From positions 62,001-126,000 of the forward strand of contig JAFAZH010000015.1 of the NCBI GenBank assembly GCA_019239895.1: 64,000 nt of DNA, written 5' to 3'. Made by a program: the position numbers and the translations under genes. Under the pieces are notes generated by a model, which was given only the letters and a program-made list of their open reading frames with translations, was not told the DNA's origin and did no database searches. The stretch's first letter is position 1. Each line of letters opens with the position of its first letter. Of the stretch, positions 26,347 through 34,673 are shown in pieces. The stretch comes from Abditibacteriaceae bacterium (GTDB lineage Bacteria > Armatimonadota > Abditibacteriia > Abditibacteriales > Abditibacteriaceae).

Positions 26347-27930
26347 TTAAAATCCTACGGCCTGTCCATCTTTGCGATGGTCAGACGCCGCCATATAGCC
26401 ATCTTCCAATTTATAGATCAGTTGCGCGCCGCCAAAAGCTGCGGCCTCATGCTGCGTGATGTGATGACCACGCGCCATAAGATCGCGTAATACTTCCGGT
26501 TTGAATCCGGCTTCGACAGCCACTTCCAGTCCGCCCATGACCTGCCAGCGTGGGGCATCGGAGGCGGTCTGGGGATTTTGATGGTAGTCAGCGAGACGAA
26601 TCATCATCTGCGCGTGGCCCTGAGTCTGCATCGCGCCACCCATCATACCAAAACTCATGGCCGGTTTACCATTGTGAGTAGCGAAGGCGGGGATAATAGT
26701 ATGGAAAGGCCGCTTGCGGCCAGCCACTTGGTTGGGATGCCCCGCTATCAGATTAAAGCCGTAACCGCGATTTTGCAGGCTGATGCCAGTGCCAGGCACC
26801 ACTATGCCAGAGCCGAAACCGTGATAATTGGATTGAATAAAGGACACCATCATGCCCCTGGCATCCGCTGCCGAGAGCAAGACTGTGCCACCACGCTGCG
26901 GTACACCAAACGAGGGCTGTTGCGCCTGCTTCATATCAATGAGCGCGGCCCGTTGCGCCAGATAATCAGGGTCAAGGAGATGGGATACTGTCATGTCCAT
27001 ATTACGGGTGTCGGCGATATAACGATGGGCATCGGCCAGGGCTAATTTCATGGCTTCTATTTGCAGGTGCAAGCTAGCCGCAGAGTCCACCGGATAATCG
27101 GCCATCGGCCACTGCTGCAAAATACCCAGCATGAGCAAAGCGGCCAATCCCTGACCATTGGGTGGAATCTCGTAGAGCGCATAATCACGATAGCTCTGGG
27201 CAATCGGCTCGACCCAGGCTGGCTCGTGCGCCGCCAGGTCTTCGCGCGTCATCAGGCCACCATTGGCCTGGGCATGAGCCACGATCTTCGTGGCTAACTC
27301 GCCACGATAGAAAGCTTCACCCCCGGTGGTGGCAATCAGCTCTAAGGTTTTGGCTTGATCCGGGAAGGCAAACTTCTCCCCCACTTGAGGTGCGCGACCA
27401 CCAGGCATAAAGGCGGCGACGAATTCCGGGAACTGTTGAAAAACCTTCGCCTGCTGCTGCCAACTGGTGGCGGTAATGGGCGAAACTAAGAAACCATTGC
27501 GGGCATATTCGATAGCAGGCTCAAACAAATCGGGGAACGGTAACTGGCCGAACCGCTGTGATAAGGCTGACCATGCCGACACCGCCCCCGGCACCGTAAC
27601 GGCGTTCCAGCCAGTAAGCGGCATGGTGGCTAAACCGGCGAAGACTTCAGGACTCCAGGCGGCTGGCGAGTGCCCGGAGGCATTCAACCCATGCAAGTAG
27701 TCGCCATCCCACACCAGTGCAAAGGCATCACTGCCGATACCGTTGCTAGTCGGCTCCACAACTGTTAAGGTGATGGCTGTAGCCAACGCTGCATCCACCG
27801 CATTGCCGCCCCGCAACAGCATTCTTAACCCGGCCTGAGCCGCCAGAGGTTGTGATGTTGCCACCACATTCTGCGCCAGCACGGGCATCCGTTGCGAGGG
27901 GTAAGGAAAAGTCCAATTGAAATGAGACAC
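26347..27930 (-). CDS. Gamma-glutamyltransferase family protein
   Basis: 527 residues, the family length. The first segment QPLAAQAGLRMLLRGGNAVDAALA is highly typical. The autocleavage/nucleophile Thr is T349 in QRGGTVLLSAAD, and the small subunit shows FGSGIVVPGTGISLQNRG and FGMMGGAMQTQGH. No signal peptide is seen, which places it with the cytoplasmic YwrD-like group rather than secreted GGT. It should hydrolyse or transfer gamma-glutamyl groups, for example from glutathione or related thiols. Confidence 0.92.
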   Translation of the reverse strand: MSHFNWTFPYPSQRMPVLAQNVVATSQPLAAQAGLRMLLRGGNAVDAALATAITLTVVEPTSNGIGSDAFALVWDGDYLHGLNASGHSPAAWSPEVFAGLATMPLTGWNAVTVPGAVSAWSALSQRFGQLPFPDLFEPAIEYARNGFLVSPITATSWQQQAKVFQQFPEFVAAFMPGGRAPQVGEKFAFPDQAKTLELIATTGGEAFYRGELATKIVAHAQANGGLMTREDLAAHEPAWVEPIAQSYRDYALYEIPPNGQGLAALLMLGILQQWPMADYPVDSAASLHLQIEAMKLALADAHRYIADTRNMDMTVSHLLDPDYLAQRAALIDMKQAQQPSFGVPQRGGTVLLSAADARGMMVSFIQSNYHGFGSGIVVPGTGISLQNRGYGFNLIAGHPNQVAGRKRPFHTIIPAFATHNGKPAMSFGMMGGAMQTQGHAQMMIRLADYHQNPQTASDAPRWQVMGGLEVAVEAGFKPEVLRDLMARGHHITQHEAAAFGGAQLIYKLEDGYMAASDHRKDGQAVGF

Positions 27931-28000
27931 AGTGTTTGCTCGCCACCGAGGGATTTAGCGTCCTAAATAAAATTAAGAATAGCGTAATAGTAGGAGCCAC

Positions 28001-28086
28001 GTCATGTTGAGCGGAGCGAAGCATCTCGTGCGTATGGGTCAGTGGGGACGCTTCGGCCCAAGATGTTTCGCTCCGCTCAACATGAC
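28001..28086. repeat. Inverted repeat, family A copy 4
   Basis: GTCATGTTGAGCGGAGCGAAG (from 28001) faces its reverse complement ending at 28086; the 26-bp arms have one mismatch. It occupies the divergent gap between GGT and the 1192-residue protein gene. Confidence 0.9.
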
Positions 28087-28205
28087 AGGTAGCCCTTGCA
28101 CCACAGCTTAATGCATTGTGTTCGGGTCTCTTAGAGCCACTCAACCATACTCTTTGCATCAGCCTGAGCTTTGAGTAGAATCCGATTACATTGGTAACAA
28201 ACCCC

Positions 28206-31200
28206 ATGAAATCCTGCAATCAACATCTCACATTGCTGGCCAGCCTGTTTTTACTACTGCTGCCAATCCACCTGACCCATGCCCAGCCTGTGTTGAGCGT
28301 TAAACCTGCCGGGCATCAGGGCTTTGATGTGTGGGTTGGAGGCAAGTTAGTGGCCCCTATTCGCCTTTCAACTAACGGCATCATCACCGCGAGTCAGGTG
28401 CAAAGCACGGCTCATAGCTTGCGTTTATCGGGTTTACGCTGTAAAGACCCACAGGCTGCCACTTTTGCTCCTGACGATTTTGTGAGTGTCACCTGGCCTC
28501 CTCCAGCCTTGCCACACCCGACATCTGCTAAAACCACTACTCTCTCCAACGCACCCTCAGAACCGCAGGTGCGTTTTAAACTCAGCTTGCGTCACTTCAA
28601 TGCCCAACACTGGCAAGCTCTCCTACCGGGTGGCAAAGCGCCTTTTCATTTTTTGTCTTGCTCGATGCCCACGGCTCAAGTATGGCACCAACGCGGCTGG
28701 TTAAATGCGACACCCAATGCCGACCCGTTTCCCTTGTTGGGCGATGTGCATCTTCAGGCCCCGGAAATCTCCAGCCTGTGGAATCGCAATTGGAGCTATA
28801 TTTGTCCCCTGGGCGCGCATCCCATTCCGATGATTGGAGTCTGGGACCCGGCCCAGCGACTCTATGTTGGTTACGACTTTCAAGAAGCCCGCGCCACTGA
28901 CCAATCGGAACGTTATGTCTCCACTGCCTATTGCTGGCAGCAGGGTAAGGACAAAAGCTTTATTACCCTCGCTTTCCCCTATGGCGGTTTGCGTTATGGC
29001 GAGTTAATTTATCCTAAAAGCGGTGATGTAGTAGCCTCACATTTTCGTCTCATTATAGACACCAATCTGCCAGATACCGAAGACCCCAACGAACGCTTTC
29101 AAACTCGTCTCTTTGCCCACTACCAAGATGCTCTGCCGCGTGTGCCCGCGATGAATGACCTCTCGTGGCTGCCGGGCGGCGTGCGCCTGCAAGACTTCGT
29201 GGGGCCGCAGAGCTTAGACCTCTATGGGCCAGGCATGGAGTCCACTTTCTATCTACCTGGCACCCTAATTATGCGTGGTTGGACGGGCCATCGTGAGATG
29301 CCCATTGATACCGCAGCGCGGCGCGGCGATAATGCCGCCATTGAGCAGGCACGCACTGCTATTGCATCCCTCCTGCATCAGTATGCCAAACACGTCACAG
29401 TAAATGGTGAAGAGTGCCTGTTCTGGGAGAAGCCATTAGAGGGAGCATGGCGTCCTGAGTGGGGCGGTGCGCCGGTGCGGACGCTGCATAATACCGACGC
29501 CTGGTATGCAGCGCGAGTCCTCGTCGAGCTTTATCGTTATGACCGCGCTCACGGCCATGACAACCCCGAATACCTCCAGGCCATTGATGGCATTTTTAAC
29601 TGGGCGAAGCATTTTGTCTGGACGCGCAATGAATTTCCTGACGTGCCTTCTTCCCCTTTTGCTATTGGCGGCACGCTCAGCATCGCTTTCTTGCTCGATT
29701 ATTATTTTACGTTTAAGGATGATGCCCAGCGCGGCACGAATGCACAATTAGCCCTCAAACTCGCTGACCATATTACCTGGCGTTATCTGCCAGTGTGGGC
29801 GATGGATTCGGATCGCGCCGATGGTCTCCTCGACAGCTCTTTCTTGCTCGAACCTAACAGTGGACGTGACTGGGCAGGACTGGCCTGCGCCAATGAGATG
29901 TTCTGGGTCATTGATACGCTGACCCAGGTCTACGTGCATACGGGTGATGCGCGGATGCGCTACTATTTGCGGGGTATTTTACAACGCTGGCCCGCCCTCT
30001 ACCGACCTGAATATGAGGATAAGATAACGGAGTATGGCCCCGGCTCCATGACTGAAGGCTTGGGCTTATTCGATGGCGCAGGGCCGGGGCGCGGCGGACG
30101 CTATAACTATGGCAACGCCGACTCTTTACCTCTCAATGAACCAGTTGGCAACTCAAAGCTGCGCATCGTCGCCGGAGCTAATGCGGCTATTGCCTTTTGC
30201 AAGGATGGCACGCATTCTGACCTGGCCGATTACCAGACCGATGGCAAAGGCGCGTGCTCTTTCCGCATCGTCTCTACTTTGAAAGACGAATTTGATGTCA
30301 GCTTTTCTTATCCCTACGTTGACATTTCCCAGTTGCCAGTCTACTTACAGCGCAACGGCCAATTGCAAGCACTGACGGCCGCTGCAGTGCGTCACCCGCC
30401 ACAAGCACTCAGTTCGCTTTACCTGTCACGCCTGCGCAATGGTGACACTATCTTTATCGGCGCAGCTAATTTAGCCAGACATCCCATCAATATCACAATA
30501 CCCTTAACCTATAAGGACAATGACGACGTGTCGAAATACTCAGGTGTTTCATCAGACTTTGACATCATTCCCTTATCTTCCACCTCTTCCCGCAAACTAT
30601 CTCAAGATTGGAATGACTTAGCTTCATTTGCAGGATTAGCACAGGGCCTCCATTGGACTTATGGTGTGCCCTATTTCCAGAAAAGTTATACAGGTGGAAT
30701 CACCACTAAGATTAGCGGAGCGCGTGCGATATTTTTGTTCTATGCTCCAAAGTCAATAGACGTGGTGGGAGCGCCACCGCACCTCGTGCTGGATAATGGC
30801 CAAACAATTAGATTGTCTGGCCAAGCCGCTCCCGCCTGGCGCGGTTGGCCGCCGAGTTTCCAACGCGTCGTGCTAATGGATTATGCTCTTATTCCTTCCG
30901 GTCATACCGTGCAACAAGTCGTTGCCACCGCCGGTAATCAGTTGATGGGCGTGACAGCTTTTCGGGGACGAATGACAGACCTCCAGACCACTCTCCACGC
31001 TATGGGTGCTGCCGCGACTATTTATCAGCAAGAGAGGAACAACCTCCGCTTGCTTGTCACGTTCAAAAGCAGTCTACCGTCCCTTGCTCCTGGCCCGATT
31101 GCTATCTTGCCCGGTGTAATGGCTGGTAGCGCTTCTAATTTTATGGCTTTAACCGGGCTACGCGCTAAATCAATTCCCATAACTGCACCACAACTCATTG

Positions 31201-31784
31201 ACCCACAGCAATTCAACGCGCAACGTTTTCCCGTCGCATTTTATTTGGGTGGCGAGCGATACATCAAAACGGTGCTTGAAACGGGCGACGCACAGGCTGC
31301 GATAATCCGCTATTTAGCCGAAGGCGGCACCCTCATCGTGCTTGGCTCACAACCCTACCCGCTTTTCTATGGGGATAGAATTAACGGACAAACGGGCCCA
31401 CCTGACCCGCTCTTCGCCAAAATCGGCTTGCCTCTCTCTATGGCCTTTGAGACAGCCCCGACAACCTTACACATGCTACGCGCACCTGACCAGCAGATTA
31501 TGCAAGCCGTGCCGGAAAGCTTTCCCTTTCCCTCTGGCGACCCGCGCCTGCGCGCTACCACACGCGCTCTGGTTGATCCGGCTAATCGCTACACTCCCTT
31601 AATCTCGGTGCAAGACGCACACGGTAAAGATTATGGCGATGCCGCCTTTTACATTGAGTTTGGTACCGGCCCGGCTAAGGGTGGCAAACTACTCTATATT
31701 TGGCCAACTCTGCTCGACTCACCGCAGGGCAATAAAATTATGGGTGATGCGGTGGCATGGGCCTTAAAACACGCTGCCCACTAA
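28206..31784 (+). CDS. Large secreted protein, probable alpha/alpha-toroid glycosidase-like enzyme
   Basis: 1192 residues from ATG 28206 (a TTG five codons upstream is possible). A signal peptide spans about 1-27. An N-terminal beta-rich part (about 30-330) is followed by a helical stretch (about 370-640) with repeated Trp/Tyr-rich helix pairs (LHNTDAWYAARVLVELYRYDRAH, NEMFWVIDTLTQVYVHTGDARM), as in six-hairpin glycosidases. The rest is beta-rich and ends in a region like a glutamine-amidotransferase-style fold (LAEGGTLIVLGSQ). I do not recognise a CAZy family with confidence. It is 41 bp before the GH95-type gene and probably works on the same polysaccharide. Confidence 0.7.
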   Translation: MKSCNQHLTLLASLFLLLLPIHLTHAQPVLSVKPAGHQGFDVWVGGKLVAPIRLSTNGIITASQVQSTAHSLRLSGLRCKDPQAATFAPDDFVSVTWPPPALPHPTSAKTTTLSNAPSEPQVRFKLSLRHFNAQHWQALLPGGKAPFHFLSCSMPTAQVWHQRGWLNATPNADPFPLLGDVHLQAPEISSLWNRNWSYICPLGAHPIPMIGVWDPAQRLYVGYDFQEARATDQSERYVSTAYCWQQGKDKSFITLAFPYGGLRYGELIYPKSGDVVASHFRLIIDTNLPDTEDPNERFQTRLFAHYQDALPRVPAMNDLSWLPGGVRLQDFVGPQSLDLYGPGMESTFYLPGTLIMRGWTGHREMPIDTAARRGDNAAIEQARTAIASLLHQYAKHVTVNGEECLFWEKPLEGAWRPEWGGAPVRTLHNTDAWYAARVLVELYRYDRAHGHDNPEYLQAIDGIFNWAKHFVWTRNEFPDVPSSPFAIGGTLSIAFLLDYYFTFKDDAQRGTNAQLALKLADHITWRYLPVWAMDSDRADGLLDSSFLLEPNSGRDWAGLACANEMFWVIDTLTQVYVHTGDARMRYYLRGILQRWPALYRPEYEDKITEYGPGSMTEGLGLFDGAGPGRGGRYNYGNADSLPLNEPVGNSKLRIVAGANAAIAFCKDGTHSDLADYQTDGKGACSFRIVSTLKDEFDVSFSYPYVDISQLPVYLQRNGQLQALTAAAVRHPPQALSSLYLSRLRNGDTIFIGAANLARHPINITIPLTYKDNDDVSKYSGVSSDFDIIPLSSTSSRKLSQDWNDLASFAGLAQGLHWTYGVPYFQKSYTGGITTKISGARAIFLFYAPKSIDVVGAPPHLVLDNGQTIRLSGQAAPAWRGWPPSFQRVVLMDYALIPSGHTVQQVVATAGNQLMGVTAFRGRMTDLQTTLHAMGAAATIYQQERNNLRLLVTFKSSLPSLAPGPIAILPGVMAGSASNFMALTGLRAKSIPITAPQLIDPQQFNAQRFPVAFYLGGERYIKTVLETGDAQAAIIRYLAEGGTLIVLGSQPYPLFYGDRINGQTGPPDPLFAKIGLPLSMAFETAPTTLHMLRAPDQQIMQAVPESFPFPSGDPRLRATTRALVDPANRYTPLISVQDAHGKDYGDAAFYIEFGTGPAKGGKLLYIWPTLLDSPQGNKIMGDAVAWALKHAAH

Positions 31785-31825
31785 ACCAGGGTATTCGCGT
31801 TGCAGCATCAGGGATAATTTACATT

Positions 31826-34525
31826 ATGACAACCAAAGCCATCTTATCCTTTAGAGTGGCAGCTATCATTAGCTTACTCGTTTTAACAGGTTCTAGAGCG
31901 CACGCCAGAATCATTAAGGGAAATGCAATGCCCAGTGCCACCGTAAAACATCAAATCGTTGAGCGCATCAATTGGCCCCAATTTATGGCGCGACATGATT
32001 TGACTTGGGAGTCGCTACCCCAGCGGTGGCATGAAGGCGCGTTTATCGGTAACGGGGCACTGGGCGCGATGATTTATAACACAGCTCAGGGTGAACTGCG
32101 CTTTGATTTGAACAGCAGCAACATCACTGATCGGGGCCATCGCCTGCCCGTTGGCGAATTGTATCTCAAGCCACAGGGGACAGTGAAAAGCGGCACCATG
32201 CGGCTTGATCTCTGGAATGCCGAGGCGACGGGCAGCATCACGACGGACAAAGGCGAGATTAAGTGGCGGGCCTTTACCCATGCGCAAAGTCAACTGATGG
32301 TAGTAGAACTAAAAACCTCGCCAGGCGAAGCAGGCTGCACCTTGACATTTCACCCCGAACGCGCCGATGACCCGCGCCGGGTGTATCAAAAGGAGCCTAT
32401 CCCGGCCAATGAGTTGAATCCTGACCCCGTGCTAGGCAAAGACGATGAAGTGAGTTACTGCACCCAGGCGTTGAACTCCAATGGCCAGGGTATGAGTGAT
32501 TACACCACGGTTTGGCGTGAAGTCACCCTGGAAGCTAATCACCGCCTGCTCTATCTCAGTATTGGCGCTTCACAGAGTTTAGCTGCTCCGGGTGCGCCCA
32601 GTGGCCGCTACTGGGCGACCGGAATTGTGAATAGTGCTGCGACCACGCCCCTTGATGATTCTATTACTACGCACCGCGACTGGTGGCATAAATTTTATCC
32701 GGCCAGTTTCATTTCTATTTCCGATACGCGCCTGGAAAGCTTCTACTGGATTCAGATGTACAAGCTTGGTTCAGCAACCCGCGCTACGGGTCTACCCATT
32801 GACCTGATGGGGCCGTGGTTTCGCACCACGCCCTGGGCCGCTATCTGGTGGAACCTCAACATCCAACTGACCTACTGGCCGGTTTATGCTTCTAATCATT
32901 TGGAACTCGGAGAGTCGCTGACCAATGCGCTGGATAGAGGATTGCCGAACCTGATTCACAATGCTCCCGAACAGTACCGCAACGACTCGGCAGCCATTGG
33001 GCGCGTGAGCAGCTATGATTTGCGCGGTGGAGCTTGGAAAGAAATCGGCAACTTAACCTGGGCGTGTCATAACTACTGGTTGCAATATCGCTACTCAATG
33101 GATGATGCCATGCTGCGCGAGCGACTGTTTCCCCTTTTGCGCCGCAGTGTGAATTATTACCTGCACTTGTTACAATCGGGGGCTGATGGCAAGCTGCATT
33201 TACCGGTTGCCATCTCACCCGAATATCCCGAAGAGGCCGCTGATACAAATTACGATCTATCGCTGCTGCGCTGGGGCTGCACGGCTCTGATTAGTACTTG
33301 CGAGCGACTCAAAATTAATGATCCGCTCTTGCCACGCTGGAAAGACACCCTGGTTCGCCTGACACCGTATCCGGTGGATGAGAAAACCGGGCTGATGATT
33401 GGACGGGATGTGCCCTTAGCGCAATCGCACCGCCACTTCTCGCACCTGTTAATGATCTATCCGTTGCACCTGATGAACTGGGAGCAGCCGGAACATCAAG
33501 ACCTCATTACCAAATCGCTCGACCACTGGATTGGCTTTAAGGGTGCGTTGCAGGGCTATTCTTATACGGGCGCAGCGGCTATCTCCGCCGATATTGGACG
33601 ACGCGATGCAGCCGTCAGTTTGCTCAACCAGTTCTTAGATAGTTACGTCAAACCTAACACCATGTATCTCGAAGCTGGCCCGGTGATTGAAACGCCTCTC
33701 GCCGGGGCTGCCTCGTTACAAGAAATTCTCTTGCAAAGTTGGGGCAATAAAATCCGCATCTTCCCTGGCGTGCCGGATTCATGGCGTGATGTGACGATTC
33801 ACAATATGCGGGCAGAAGGCGCATTTCTCGTCAGTGCCGTGCGACGCAGCGGCAATACGAAGTGGGTTTCCATCACCAGCCTGGCCAATGAACCCTGCCG
33901 CGTGCAAGCCGATTTTAGTGGGCCGTGGCAAGCGGGTGGCAGTCGCGCCTTTAAGGTGCAGATGCTCAGTCAGAATGTCGCACAGCTCGATTTGCATAAA
34001 GGGGAAACTGTCCTGCTCTATCCGCGTGGCACACATCCCGGCTTCACCATTGCACCCGTAGCCGCGCAGCCAGAACGCGTCAACTTCTACGGTTCACGTA
34101 AACAGACAATGGCTCAATCACCCGATGGCAGTTTCACTTTACCCGCCGCTAAAGCCTTCATTAATGGCGATGATCTCTTCTATGAGAAGACGGAAATTAA
34201 AGATGACTTAGGCCACTGGGTCAATGCCCATGACTGGGCCAGTTGGCGATTAAACTTCCAGCAACCGGGCCGCTTCCGTGTACTAATGAGTTATGGCGTC
34301 CCAACTGGCACAGATGGTGGCACCTATGCGGTGAGCATTGGTGATGAGACTCTCAAAGGGAAAGTGCAACCTACCGGTGATTGGTATAAATATCAGGAGT
34401 TTGAAGTCGGCACAGTGTCCATTCCCAAAGCAGGCAAAGTTGAGGTGTCAGTCAAAGTCGTAGACAAACCAAAGGTCGCTTTAATGAACCTGCACAGTAT
34501 CAGGTTGGTGAATGCCGGGCATTGA
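31826..34525 (+). CDS. Glycoside hydrolase family 95-type protein (alpha-L-fucosidase/galactosidase group)
   Basis: 899 residues from ATG 31826, where a signal peptide starts (about 1-27). The N-terminal beta domain has PQRWHEGAFIGNGALGAMIY, a hallmark of GH95. The alpha/alpha barrel spans about 280-640 with SHRHFSHLLMIYPLHL, matching the family's HRHxSHLxxxYP segment. The C-terminal about 140 residues look like a CBM6/35-type module (WRLNFQQPGRFRV). GH95 enzymes invert and cleave terminal alpha-L-fucose or L-galactose. Residues that decide between these were not aligned. Confidence 0.87.
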   Translation: MTTKAILSFRVAAIISLLVLTGSRAHARIIKGNAMPSATVKHQIVERINWPQFMARHDLTWESLPQRWHEGAFIGNGALGAMIYNTAQGELRFDLNSSNITDRGHRLPVGELYLKPQGTVKSGTMRLDLWNAEATGSITTDKGEIKWRAFTHAQSQLMVVELKTSPGEAGCTLTFHPERADDPRRVYQKEPIPANELNPDPVLGKDDEVSYCTQALNSNGQGMSDYTTVWREVTLEANHRLLYLSIGASQSLAAPGAPSGRYWATGIVNSAATTPLDDSITTHRDWWHKFYPASFISISDTRLESFYWIQMYKLGSATRATGLPIDLMGPWFRTTPWAAIWWNLNIQLTYWPVYASNHLELGESLTNALDRGLPNLIHNAPEQYRNDSAAIGRVSSYDLRGGAWKEIGNLTWACHNYWLQYRYSMDDAMLRERLFPLLRRSVNYYLHLLQSGADGKLHLPVAISPEYPEEAADTNYDLSLLRWGCTALISTCERLKINDPLLPRWKDTLVRLTPYPVDEKTGLMIGRDVPLAQSHRHFSHLLMIYPLHLMNWEQPEHQDLITKSLDHWIGFKGALQGYSYTGAAAISADIGRRDAAVSLLNQFLDSYVKPNTMYLEAGPVIETPLAGAASLQEILLQSWGNKIRIFPGVPDSWRDVTIHNMRAEGAFLVSAVRRSGNTKWVSITSLANEPCRVQADFSGPWQAGGSRAFKVQMLSQNVAQLDLHKGETVLLYPRGTHPGFTIAPVAAQPERVNFYGSRKQTMAQSPDGSFTLPAAKAFINGDDLFYEKTEIKDDLGHWVNAHDWASWRLNFQQPGRFRVLMSYGVPTGTDGGTYAVSIGDETLKGKVQPTGDWYKYQEFEVGTVSIPKAGKVEVSVKVVDKPKVALMNLHSIRLVNAGH

Positions 34526-34660
34526 AATACCCGACGGGGAGGCGGTCAAGCCGCCAAGCGTCCTACCGGACGCCCCGTAGGGGCATGATTTATCGTGCCC
34601 TCACCGTCCGTGAGGCCGTTTGACTTTAGCCTTCCCGCCGGGTATTTCAATGCCCGGCAT
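34512..34660. repeat. Inverted repeat, family C copy 2
   Basis: Arms 34512-34533 and 34639-34660 are exact reverse complements (ATGCCGGGCATTGAAATACC at the left). The spacer carries AGGCGGTCAAGCCGCCAAGC and a GGACGCC segment shared with the copy at 55803. The left arm overlaps the 3' end of the GH95-type gene and the right arm ends 14 bp before the next start. Confidence 0.92.
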
Positions 34661-34673
34661 AAAAGGAATCATC